Assembly (NCBI GenBank): GCA_016928775.1 | Contig: JAFGKD010000085.1 | Span: 1-56,843, forward strand | Origin: Candidatus Zhuqueibacterota bacterium | Lineage (GTDB): Bacteria > Zhuqueibacterota > Zhuqueibacteria > Residuimicrobiales > Krinioviventaceae | Reading direction: 5' to 3' | DNA length: 56,843 bases | Part shown: positions 1-7,227 of the stretch, piece by piece | Numbering within the stretch: the stretch's first letter is position 1 | Layout: each line of letters begins with the position of its first letter | The notes under the pieces: model-generated | What the model saw: only the letters and a program-made list of their open reading frames with translations | Databases searched by the model: none | Told to the model about the DNA's origin: nothing | Program-made: the position numbers and the translations under genes

Positions 1-159
1 CCACATAGCTGTGTGCAAAAACCGTGGATTGATCACGAATTTGGATAAAAATTTACTTGATTTTGACTTAAAGAATATCCGTGGCTTTATTTATTTTGAT
101 TGCGACCAGAGTGCCATCAGCACATACAACAGCATATAGTGAGCGAACTGGCCAGGCGG
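1..159. other. Window-edge intergenic DNA with dispersed-repeat remnants
   Basis: No gene is supported here. The stretch at about 22-46 (CCGTGGATTGATCACGAAT) and the stretch at about 77-98 (ATCCGTGGCTTTATTTATT) are reverse-oriented relatives of the CCACGGATGAA-type repeat seen at 14751 and 56711. The second closely matches the reverse complement of the sequence just after the last gene of the window. Confidence 0.45.
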
Positions 160-696
160 CTATTTGTTTGTTGCCGCATCATCATTATTTTTCAAGGTAA
201 ATCGCCATTGACAAAACATATCCTCAGGATGCGGATCGGGCGGCGCAAACAGGCATTCCACGTCGATACGCTCGTCGATTGCCCTGGCAAAACTGGCAAA
301 TTCCCCGCGATGCATCTCTTTGCAGACAAATTCGCCCAAGCCACGCTTGAGACGCGCCTGTTGGGTGGGACAGGATGGCACCGAAAGGATGACCTCGTTC
401 TCTTTACGTTCAAACTGATAACCGATGAGAGGACACCATGGATACAATTTTTGCGCTTTGACAAATCCATCGAGTCCTTTTTCTTGGATGTTAAACCGTG
501 CCGCTAAATCTTTGGCGGCCATACCGGAAACGCGTCCCCATACTTTTTCGTTAATGCGTTCAGCGGTTGGTTGATCAAACATATCACTGACATAAATGAA
601 CCAAAACGCGTCCATGACTCGGTAATGCCAGAGCAGGAATTGAATATAATCGCGTAATTCACGAGCACCCATGTTTTCAAAAATCTGCATATCCAT
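160..696 (-). CDS. DUF6125-like (putative L-2-amino-thiazoline-4-carboxylate hydrolase-like) protein
   Basis: This 178-residue soluble protein has no signal peptide. The N-terminal half carries an aromatic helix ([17 protein letters not shown]) followed by NEKVWGRV. The C-terminal half carries dispersed cysteines ([26 protein letters not shown]). This layout is what I recall for the DUF6125 / ATC-hydrolase-like family, which has no settled biochemical role. The start is the ATG at 696, preceded by AGGAG at a good distance. A remnant of an FG-GAP gene ends 23 nt upstream on the same strand, so the two may share a transcript. The family call rests on motif memory; the reading frame itself is well supported. 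Confidence 0.6.
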   Translation of the reverse strand: MDMQIFENMGARELRDYIQFLLWHYRVMDAFWFIYVSDMFDQPTAERINEKVWGRVSGMAAKDLAARFNIQEKGLDGFVKAQKLYPWCPLIGYQFERKENEVILSVPSCPTQQARLKRGLGEFVCKEMHRGEFASFARAIDERIDVECLFAPPDPHPEDMFCQWRFTLKNNDDAATNK

Positions 697-719
697 CTAT
701 TCCATCTCCTAAGATTAGA

Positions 720-1076
720 TTATTTATTCAGGCTGATGGTCTCATTGCGCCAGAAATCGGCGTGATAATTTTCGCCATCCTTGTTCCACACTTTGGTGAC
801 CATGTCGATATCGCCGTCTGCATCCACATCACCAAGCGCGGTATCGTGCCATCCGGGATTGTCGATGTGAAGCACCACCGGTATGAAGGTTGGTTGTGCA
901 GCGCCGTCGTTATACCAAATGACGCCGTGCTCCTTTAATCCTGTTGGTTTCATGGAAATTCTGCCGTTTGCGGTCATATAGGTGTCGGAGTATATGATAA
1001 GAAATATACCCACCAGCATGACTAAAGACAAGAGCAAAATACGGTTTTTGGGAAAACCTCGGGCCTGGATACCAAG
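720..1076 (-). pseudogene. Remnant of an FG-GAP/VCBS-repeat protein (membrane anchor plus last blade)
   Basis: The open frame encodes a hydrophobic segment (LLLSLVMLVGIFLIIYSD), a short linker, and a single FG-GAP-like blade with the calcium-binding style motif ALGDVDADGDIDMVTKVW, then a typical C-terminus ending near FWRNE. Full-length relatives have several such blades in several hundred residues; here only the first and last parts seem to remain. There is no ATG before the hydrophobic segment (only TTG at 1037 or an internal ATG), and the frame closes at a TAG at 1077-1079. I read it as an internally deleted gene. A functional small membrane protein cannot be excluded. Confidence 0.4.
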
Positions 1077-1126
1077 CTAAAACTTTGAGGGGCTGTAAAG
1101 TCATCACCATAAAAAGAGAAAACCGG

Positions 1127-1155
1127 TTGCAAAATAAATGCAAAGTTAGTATATA
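1127..1155 (+). promoter_or_regulatory. Putative sigma70-type promoter of the symporter gene
   Basis: TTGCAA (1127-1132) and TATATA (1150-1155) are separated by 17 nt, about 57 nt before the symporter ATG. Seen by eye only. Confidence 0.45.
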
Positions 1156-1211
1156 AGGATCAAATCTGTACTACGGCACTCGTTCAATCCGTATCCCATT
1201 AAAATTTGTCT

Positions 1212-2660
1212 ATGAATATCCAAATCCTTATCCCCTTTCTCCTTTACCTCCTTTTTATGATTGCTATCGGCTGGTACTTTTACTCGCGTACAAAAAATTT
1301 GGCTGATTATATCCTCGGCGGCCGGGGACTCAACTCCTGGGTTACCTCGCTCAGCGCGCAGGCGTCGGATATGTCCGGGTGGCTGCTGCTGGGATTACCG
1401 GGGTACGCTTACCTGTCAGGACTCGAGGCCGCCTGGATCGCCATTGGCCTGACGATCGGCACTTATCTCAACTGGAAATTTGTCGCCACCCGGCTGCGGC
1501 GATTCACCCAGGCCATGGGCGATTCGATCACCTTGCCGGAATATTTCGAGAATCGCTTTCAAACCACATCGCGTTTCCTGCGGGTAATCTCGGCCCTGTT
1601 TATTCTGATTTTCTTTTTGATTTACACCGCTTCCGGCTTTGTCGCCGGCGCCAAACTGTTCAGCACGGTGTTCGGCTTGTCCTATACGGTTGCCCTGGCT
1701 GTCGGTGTGCTGGTCATTATCAGTTATACTTTTTTGGGCGGTTTTTACGCTGTCGCCTGGACCGATTTTTTCCAGGGTCTGATCATGTTTTTTGCTATCC
1801 TGATTGTGCCGGCTCTGGTGGTGATCAAACTCGGCGGTCCAGGACAGACACTCGACATTTTGCGCCATCTCAATCACAATTATTTGACCCTGCTGCGAAA
1901 CATCAATGGCCAACCCTTATCCTGGATTACCATTGTGTCCCTGTTGGCCTGGGGATTGGGTTATTTTGGCCAGCCGCACATCCTGGCGCGCTTTATGGCC
2001 ATTCGCCGGGCTGAGGACATTCCCAGGGCGCGCGTGATCGCCATGGTGTGGGTGATCGTAAGCCTGTCCTGCGCGGTCTTGATCGGCCTGGTGGCCAATG
2101 CCTATCTCGCTCCCCTGCCGGCTGGCGAATCCGAAACCGTGTTTATGGTGCTGGTGAATCAGATGGTTGTTCCCATCATCGCCGGATTTTTATTGGCCGC
2201 TATTTTGGCGGCCATCATGTCCACCGCGGACTCGCAACTGCTTGTCGCGTCGTCGGCGGTCACGGAAGATTTTTATCATACCTTCATCCGCAAAAAAGCC
2301 TCACAAGCCGAGCTGGTCTGGGTGAGTCGTGGGACAGTGATAGTCATTGCTATCGTTGCTTTTCTGATTGCACTCGATCCCGATTCGAGCGTGCTCGATC
2401 TGGTCGCTTACGCCTGGGCCGGTTTTGGCGCGACTTTTGGTCCGATCATCCTGCTATCCCTCTTTTGGAAACGGATGACCGCCAATGGTGCTTTGGCCGG
2501 CATCATTGTCGGTGGTTTGACGGTGCTGGTGTGGAAGCAGCTGTCGGGTGGCATTTTTGAGCTGTATGAGATTGTGCCGGGATTTATATTGTCGCTGGCG
2601 GCCATTATGATTTTTAGCTGCAAGGGCCAGGTGCCTGAGCACATGAATAAAAATATTTAA
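1212..2660 (+). CDS. putP: Sodium/solute symporter, PutP (sodium/proline) type
   Basis: A 482-residue integral membrane protein of the sodium:solute symporter family, most like PutP, which imports L-proline with Na+. It starts FLLYLLFMIAIGWYFYSRT, then DYILGGRGLNSWVTSLSAQA and SDMSGWLLLGLPG in the first helices, a region typical of PutP. Later it has SYTFLGGFYAVAWTDFFQG and the sodium-site-like AAIMSTADSQLLVASS. About 12-13 hydrophobic segments fit the family. I chose the ATG at 1212 over the TTG at 1206. No partner gene such as putA is nearby, so proline as substrate is inferred from the family and other small solutes remain possible. Confidence 0.88.
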   Translation: MNIQILIPFLLYLLFMIAIGWYFYSRTKNLADYILGGRGLNSWVTSLSAQASDMSGWLLLGLPGYAYLSGLEAAWIAIGLTIGTYLNWKFVATRLRRFTQAMGDSITLPEYFENRFQTTSRFLRVISALFILIFFLIYTASGFVAGAKLFSTVFGLSYTVALAVGVLVIISYTFLGGFYAVAWTDFFQGLIMFFAILIVPALVVIKLGGPGQTLDILRHLNHNYLTLLRNINGQPLSWITIVSLLAWGLGYFGQPHILARFMAIRRAEDIPRARVIAMVWVIVSLSCAVLIGLVANAYLAPLPAGESETVFMVLVNQMVVPIIAGFLLAAILAAIMSTADSQLLVASSAVTEDFYHTFIRKKASQAELVWVSRGTVIVIAIVAFLIALDPDSSVLDLVAYAWAGFGATFGPIILLSLFWKRMTANGALAGIIVGGLTVLVWKQLSGGIFELYEIVPGFILSLAAIMIFSCKGQVPEHMNKNI

Positions 2661-2856
2661 AATTCGAGATCAAAATTTCGTAAATCACAAATCACAAATA
2701 CCAAAATCCAAATAGTTCCAAAAACCAATGATGGAAATCTCAAACAGCGTAAGAGTTATAATGGATCTTCTTCACTGTTATTCAGACAGTTGTTTTTCAT
2801 TTTGAATTATTGAAATTTCATATTTTTTGGCGTCACAAGTGTAAGGAATACTGACT
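2661..2856. other. A-rich intergenic spacer with CAAAT-type low-complexity repeat
   Basis: Positions 2690-2745 are a G-poor run of CAAATCACAAATACCAAAA-type units, a kind of degenerate intergenic repeat common in environmental genomes. No gene or clear promoter was recognised. AAGGA at 2843-2847 is the ribosome binding site of the next gene. Confidence 0.4.
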
Positions 2857-3504
2857 GTGAACTGGACAATGGCAACACACCTCCCCGTCAAACTGGCGCT
2901 CATCGATCTTAGAGGTTTAAACGTCAAAGAAAACAGCGCCGCCTATAAGCGTCTTTGCGAGTGCGCCGAGCGTTACGCCGAGCTGTACGTATCGATACCC
3001 ATCAGCGAGATTCCGGGGGTGCAGCAGGCGCGCTTGTTTTTCCGCGCCATTGGCATTGATCCCACCAAACGGCGGCCGTCCTCCGAAGCCCTGCTGCATC
3101 GCGCGCTGAAAAATAAACCACTCTACAGCGTCAACAACCTGGTGGATGTCGGCAACTGGTGCTCGCTCGATTTTTTATTGCCGACCTGCATCTATGACGC
3201 TGACAAGATTGCGGGTCAGGTCACCATTCGATTAGGGCGCGTTGGGGAGTCTTATCTGGCATTAAACGGTCGTGAAATCGATTTTGCCGGTCGTTTTGTT
3301 CTCGTCAATTCTTTTGCACCGTTCGGCTCACCCATGATTGATTCGCAGCGCACCGCGGTGAGTCAACAAACGAAAAATGCCATTTTGGGCATCTGGGCGC
3401 CGGATTCCATAGATCCGAGAGAGCTGCAAGAACAGGCCGAGCTGTTCGGTGAACGCGCGGTGCAGTATTGCGGTGGAGTGCAGCACGATATAAAAATAAT
3501 ATGA
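2857..3504 (+). CDS. B3/B4 tRNA-binding-domain protein
   Basis: A 215-residue soluble protein matching the B3/B4 domain found in the beta subunit of phenylalanyl-tRNA synthetase and as a free-standing protein. Recognisable stretches are PISEIPGVQQARLFFRAIGI, DPTKRRPSSEALLHRALK and YSVNNLVDVGNWCSL, which form the characteristic order of this domain, ending with a strand region containing VNSFAPFGSPMIDSQRTA. Stand-alone B3/B4 proteins are thought to act on or bind aminoacylated tRNA, but their role is not firmly established. The start is a GTG at 2857, with AAGGA 9 nt upstream; an in-frame ATG at 2869 is a weaker choice. It appears to be a single-gene unit. Confidence 0.8.
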   Translation: MNWTMATHLPVKLALIDLRGLNVKENSAAYKRLCECAERYAELYVSIPISEIPGVQQARLFFRAIGIDPTKRRPSSEALLHRALKNKPLYSVNNLVDVGNWCSLDFLLPTCIYDADKIAGQVTIRLGRVGESYLALNGREIDFAGRFVLVNSFAPFGSPMIDSQRTAVSQQTKNAILGIWAPDSIDPRELQEQAELFGERAVQYCGGVQHDIKII

Positions 3505-3762
3505 TTGGCGCATTGGTGCAAAAAACGAGTGCACAAGTTTTGTCATGTTGACGAGAAAAGCAGTCGAAATAAAACTCAATTGTGTCTCGAAACCTGATCC
3601 ACATCAAAAGATAATCTTTGAGCACCTTAACATGACAGCATCTTCAAAACTCGCTGAAAGCAGCAAAATGTAGTGAAAACTTGGGAAATTTTGACTGTAA
3701 ATACTGGACTTGGCACCGTTAGGTGTCGATGTTGGATTTGGACATTTTCGTATTACGACAAC
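3505..3762. other. Intergenic spacer without recognised features
   Basis: No ORF with family signals, tRNA or strong hairpin was seen. A weak stem (GGCACC with GGTGTC around 3712-3727) lacks a T-run. Confidence 0.4.
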
Positions 3763-3793
3763 AAAAAAAGCCCTTCAAAGAAGGGCTTTTTTA
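3763..3793 (-). terminator. Bidirectional intrinsic terminator after tRNA-Asp
   Basis: AAGCCCTTC and GAAGGGCTT form a strong stem flanked by an A-run on one side and a T-run on the other, so it can stop transcription from either direction. It sits 24 nt past the 3' end of the minus-strand tRNA. Confidence 0.8.
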
Positions 3794-3816
3794 TTATAAA
3801 TCAGCAACTTACGCTG

Positions 3817-3890
3817 CGGGGCCGACGGGACTTGAACCCGCGACCTTCGGCTTGACAGGCCGATGTGCTAACCAACTGCACCACGACCCC
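3817..3890 (-). tRNA. tRNA-Asp (anticodon GTC)
   Basis: Read on the minus strand this is a 74-nt cloverleaf. Acceptor GGGGTCG pairs with CGGCCCC. The D-arm contains AGTTGGTTAGCA, the anticodon loop is CCTGTCAAG with anticodon GTC at plus positions 3854-3856, and the T-arm has the canonical GGTTCAAGTCC. The discriminator is G and a full CCA is not encoded. A promoter lies 17 nt upstream and a terminator lies downstream, so it is a single-gene unit. Confidence 0.96.
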
Positions 3891-3907
3891 TAAAATTAAA
3901 GCCTTAA

Positions 3908-3936
3908 ATTTTACAAAAATATTGTCTAAAATGCAA
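3908..3936 (-). promoter_or_regulatory. Promoter of tRNA-Asp
   Basis: On the minus strand, TTGCAT (3936-3931) and TAAAAT (3913-3908) are separated by exactly 17 nt, and the tRNA 5' end follows 17 nt after the -10 box. Confidence 0.6.
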
Positions 3937-4028
3937 GCATATTTTTCAAGGATTGGTTTGCTTTTGTGCTTGTATCCTAAAATGATTTTACTAAATTTAT
4001 CAGGAATATATTGTACAATGAGGAAAAA

Positions 4029-4403
4029 ATGAATGGCCTTGGCCGACACATTCTTGTCGAATTTTTACGCTGTGATCCGGCAGTTTTAAATGACGTCCCT
4101 CACATAAAGTCATCCATGGTGCAAGCTGCAGAGCATGCCGGCGCCACTGTTATTAGTTCAAATTTTCATTATTTCTCACCGCATGGCGTGTCCGGTGTCA
4201 TCATCATTGAGGAGAGTCATCTGGCAATTCACACCTGGCCGGAATACAAGTATGCCGCTGTGGACCTGTTTACATGCGGCGATGATATCGATCCGTGGGT
4301 GGCATTTAATCATATACAAGAGGCGCTTTCTTCAAAAAACTATACCGTCATTGAATTGCACCGGGGCTTTGTTGATGAAAAGATGCGTGATGACCTCTCG
4401 TAA
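4029..4403 (+). CDS. speD: S-adenosylmethionine decarboxylase proenzyme
   Basis: A 124-residue prokaryotic class 1 AdoMet decarboxylase, which supplies decarboxylated SAM as aminopropyl donor for spermidine synthesis. It self-cleaves to give a pyruvoyl group; the expected cleavage pair is Glu62-Ser63 inside [13 protein letters not shown]. The motifs [11 protein letters not shown] before it and AAVDLFTCG after it are diagnostic. Length is that of the compact bacterial form. The ATG at 4029 follows GAGG at 4020-4023; a TTG at 4011 is in frame but has no support. No other polyamine gene is adjacent. Confidence 0.95.
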   Translation: MNGLGRHILVEFLRCDPAVLNDVPHIKSSMVQAAEHAGATVISSNFHYFSPHGVSGVIIIEESHLAIHTWPEYKYAAVDLFTCGDDIDPWVAFNHIQEALSSKNYTVIELHRGFVDEKMRDDLS

Positions 4404-4665
4404 CAGCCGATTCCTGGATCAGGCGTTACAAAAGCTGCTGTTCGTGAATTGCATATTATGTGCACCGGCAAAAACGTCATAGCATGTAAACAATTGTCAC
4501 TCTGCGGCAAAGTTTGGTCTTTTTTTTTGCATCTCTAAATTTTTTTTCTATCTTTGTTGCAGTTGAAAAAGTTAACTGCCGTGTGGATGTATTAAATTCT
4601 CTGCAGGCCAATAAATAAATCGTATAATAAAATAAATACCACTGAGCTTTCTCATGGCCTCCCCT

Positions 4666-4702
4666 AAAAAAGGCGACGTCGTTTTTGCGGCGTCGCTTTT
4701 TT
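4666..4702 (+). terminator. Intrinsic terminator downstream of speD
   Basis: GCGACG (4673-4678) pairs with CGTCGC (4691-4696), with an A-run before and a T-run after. The 260-nt distance from the speD stop leaves room for a long 3' tail or a small RNA. Confidence 0.6.
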
Positions 4703-4745
4703 AATGCCTGGATCAATCTTTTTCGAAATGTATTACATAATATTC

Positions 4746-4768
4746 GGCGCGGCCTTTGGCCGCAACCA
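4746..4768. repeat. Dispersed GCGGCC-TTT-GGCCGC palindrome, copy 1
   Basis: GGCGCGGCCTTTGGCCGCA with a 6-bp perfect stem and TTT loop. A copy differing at one base in about 22 lies at 56727-56748 in another intergenic region. Confidence 0.6.
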
Positions 4769-4817
4769 ATCTATTACCGCATGTGCAATATGGCGTGAAA
4801 AAAGCATATTTTCCAGC

Positions 4818-4846
4818 TTGTATTCTCCAATTGAATTCAATATTTT
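4818..4846 (+). promoter_or_regulatory. Putative promoter of the DUF362/T9SS gene
   Basis: TTGTAT (4818-4823) and TATTTT (4841-4846) with 17-nt spacing, about 57 nt before the ATG at 4903. Confidence 0.35.
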
Positions 4847-4902
4847 AATAGAGGCAAAAGTCTTATTCTCCCCGCCATGAGTGCTTATGAACGGAGTTTA
4901 TC

Positions 4903-6897
4903 ATGAAAATTATCAAATTTTTACGCCAGCAATTTTTCAACACCTGTCCTCGCTCGCGACGAATTGTCGGATTGAAAAACAATCGCTTCATGGCAATTTT
5001 GTTTCCATTGTTTGGCTTTAGTGCGCTCCTTTGGGTGCTTGTACGTCTTGTGCCAAAACCGAGCCGCGCCGCCTATCCTTGTATGAAAATAGCTGCGCCG
5101 GTTGCTTCAACCTTCCTGGTGTGGCTTGTCGGTTTAGCAAGTTCATTTTTTGTTTTCCGCCAGGTGAGAACAAAAATGCCGCACTCAAAAACTTTGGCAC
5201 TGCTGCTGATTTTTATTGCTGCGACTGTTTTTACCCTGACAGGCTTGCCTTCCAATCGCGCCGTTTACGGCGATAACATAAACTATGTCGATGATCCCTA
5301 TGGCGCCAATAATCCTGTCGGTGAGCCGAAGGGCATTTTCCCTGGCCGCGTTATCTGGGTCTGGAACCCGGACGCGACCAATGAAAACTGCCGACCGGAT
5401 AAATGGGGCGATGGCTATTTTCTGGATAAAAACTGCGACCAGGACGTTGTTGATGAGATGCTCGCTAACGCACTTTTGCGCTTGACCGGGATGGATAGTG
5501 AGCAGGATGCCTGGAATGCTGTCTTTCACTATTTCAATCAACATCATGGCAAGGGAGATGTTGGATACATAGAGGGAGAGACAATTTTCATCAAAATTAA
5601 TGCTGTACATGCCTGGACGACGAATAATGATGGTTCCATTCGAAACGATGGCAGTTATGGCAATGTGGATACATCGCCGCAAGCGGTTTTGGCGATGCTG
5701 CGGCAGCTGGTGCATAAAGCCGGTGTACCGCAGGATAAAATCTATATCGGCGATCCCTATACGCATATCTTTTCGCACTGTCTGGAAAAGTGGCGAAAGG
5801 ATTTTCCCAATATACATTATATGGATAAAAGCGGTATTGATGGCCGGGAGAAATATATTGCGAGTCGCGAATATAAAATGCATTTTTCAGACGAGGGACG
5901 TGTGCTCAGCGAGACCAGAGATAAATATTTCACCGTGATGGAAGAGGCTGATTATCTGTTAAATATCCCGGCGATGAAAGGTCATCGATGGGGTGGTGTG
6001 ACGCTTTTTGGCAAAAACTTTTTTGGCGCCAATACGAGGTCCGGTGCCGGTCACATGCACCCCGGATTGCATCGCGAAGATTATGACCAGCCACTGCGCG
6101 GACAATATGGCATGTATCGTGTTTTTGTTGATTTGCTAGGGCATAAAGATCTTGGTGGAAAAAGCTTGCTCTATTTTATGGATGCCCTCTGGTCATGTTC
6201 ATATGAACATGAGCCACCGGTGAAATTCAAAATGGCACCATTCAACAATGACTGGACCAGTTCCATTTTGCTATCGCTGGATCCCCTGGCCATTGAATCC
6301 GTATGTCTTGATATTTTGCAGGCTGAATTTCCGAAACAGGAAAGCGAAGTCCCGGGCAACTATTGGTACGCCAATTTCCCGGCCATTGACGATTATCTGC
6401 ACCAGGCTGCGGATCGGACAAACTGGCCCGAGGGCATTACCTATGACCCTGAAGGCGATGGCACACCCATCGGTAGTCTGGGTGTGCATGAACATTGGAA
6501 TAATCCTATCGATCAGGAATACACTCGCAATCTCGGAACGGGTGACGGCATCGAACTGATCAAACTGCCCGCAAACACTGCCGTGGCAGAACGCCCGATC
6601 GAACCGGTCAATTTTGTACTGCTGCAAAACTATCCCAATCCATTTAATCCAGTGACACAGATTGAATACAAGCTCGATCGTGCTGCAATGGTACGTTTAC
6701 TCATCATTGATATAAATGGTCATCTCGTTCGAACACTGGTTGATGAATTCCAAAGCTCGGGTCTTTACAACATAGAGTGGAATAGCATTGATCGCAACAC
6801 AAACGCTTTACCAAGTGGAGTTTATTTTAGCCGTTTGATCGTCGATGATGGATATGACCGCAGGCAGTATATTCGGCGGATGACACTTCTCAAATAA
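4903..6897 (+). CDS. DUF362-family protein with N-terminal membrane segments and T9SS sorting domain
   Basis: 664 residues. The first ~116 residues hold three hydrophobic segments and the motif KPSRAAYPCMKIAAPVAS often seen at the start of DUF362 proteins. Residues ~110-510 form the DUF362-like region, with ETIFIKINAVHAW, DTSPQAVLAMLRQL, KIYIGDPYTHIFSH and NIPAMKGHRWGGVTLFGKN. The last ~90 residues are a T9SS type A sorting domain starting at LLQNYPNPFNPVTQIEY and ending RRMTLLK. DUF362 proteins have no well-established function; some carry ferredoxin domains, but none is visible here. A membrane-anchored N-terminus together with a surface-sorting C-terminus is odd. The ATG is preceded by CGGAG. 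It stands alone. Confidence 0.8.
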   Translation: MKIIKFLRQQFFNTCPRSRRIVGLKNNRFMAILFPLFGFSALLWVLVRLVPKPSRAAYPCMKIAAPVASTFLVWLVGLASSFFVFRQVRTKMPHSKTLALLLIFIAATVFTLTGLPSNRAVYGDNINYVDDPYGANNPVGEPKGIFPGRVIWVWNPDATNENCRPDKWGDGYFLDKNCDQDVVDEMLANALLRLTGMDSEQDAWNAVFHYFNQHHGKGDVGYIEGETIFIKINAVHAWTTNNDGSIRNDGSYGNVDTSPQAVLAMLRQLVHKAGVPQDKIYIGDPYTHIFSHCLEKWRKDFPNIHYMDKSGIDGREKYIASREYKMHFSDEGRVLSETRDKYFTVMEEADYLLNIPAMKGHRWGGVTLFGKNFFGANTRSGAGHMHPGLHREDYDQPLRGQYGMYRVFVDLLGHKDLGGKSLLYFMDALWSCSYEHEPPVKFKMAPFNNDWTSSILLSLDPLAIESVCLDILQAEFPKQESEVPGNYWYANFPAIDDYLHQAADRTNWPEGITYDPEGDGTPIGSLGVHEHWNNPIDQEYTRNLGTGDGIELIKLPANTAVAERPIEPVNFVLLQNYPNPFNPVTQIEYKLDRAAMVRLLIIDINGHLVRTLVDEFQSSGLYNIEWNSIDRNTNALPSGVYFSRLIVDDGYDRRQYIRRMTLLK

Positions 6898-7227
6898 GTG
6901 TTGATTCATCTACAATGGACGAGATTCTGCTGAAAAAAAGGCCATGTCATGGTGACATGGCGCTCTCGATGGCTCCTGCCCAGCTCCCCTAGGCAATGAT
7001 CCGGGAGCAATACAATTCATATGCCAGACTGCAGAAAATGTCCAAGTGACTATTTTACAAAACATTGAGTTGTCCCCTAACTTTTGCAGACGAGGGAGAT
7101 GTTGCAAAAAATCAACTTTTTCCAGCTTTTTGTGATCAAAAAGGCAACACCATCCTGTTATCAAAATGCGAAAAGCGTTTATAGATTCTGAATATCCCTG
7201 TTTTTGCGAAGAATAATCGGAGCATAT
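6898..7227. other. Intergenic spacer with one strong hairpin
   Basis: No gene is supported. The only clear element is the palindrome at 6941-6961. A plausible SD (CGGAG) precedes the next ATG at 7228. Confidence 0.4.
6933..6961 (-). terminator. Minus-strand terminator-like hairpin
   Basis: GCCATGTCA and TGACATGGC form a perfect 9-bp stem with a TGG loop. On the minus strand the stem is followed by a run of T residues (A-run at plus 6933-6939). It lacks a T-run on the plus strand, and no minus-strand gene is recognised upstream of it. Confidence 0.4.

Larger units (their letters stand above)
4404..4902. other. Intergenic region with terminator, dispersed repeat and promoter
   Basis: No gene is supported in this 499-nt stretch. 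It holds the terminator at 4666-4702, a copy of the GCGGCCTTTGGCCGC palindrome at 4746-4768 that recurs at 56727, and the promoter of the DUF362 gene at 4818-4846. Confidence 0.5.

Noticed and set aside
3801..4049. Minus-strand 82-codon frame
   Set aside because: It runs through tRNA-Asp; the peptide with CQAEGRGFKSRRP is the usual shadow of a tRNA.
4477..4716. Minus-strand 79-codon frame after speD
   Set aside because: It runs through the terminator hairpin, has no SD and no recognisable family.
5185..5883. Minus-strand 232-codon frame inside the DUF362 gene
   Set aside because: Shadow frame opposite a gene with clear domains; isoleucine-rich composition without motifs.
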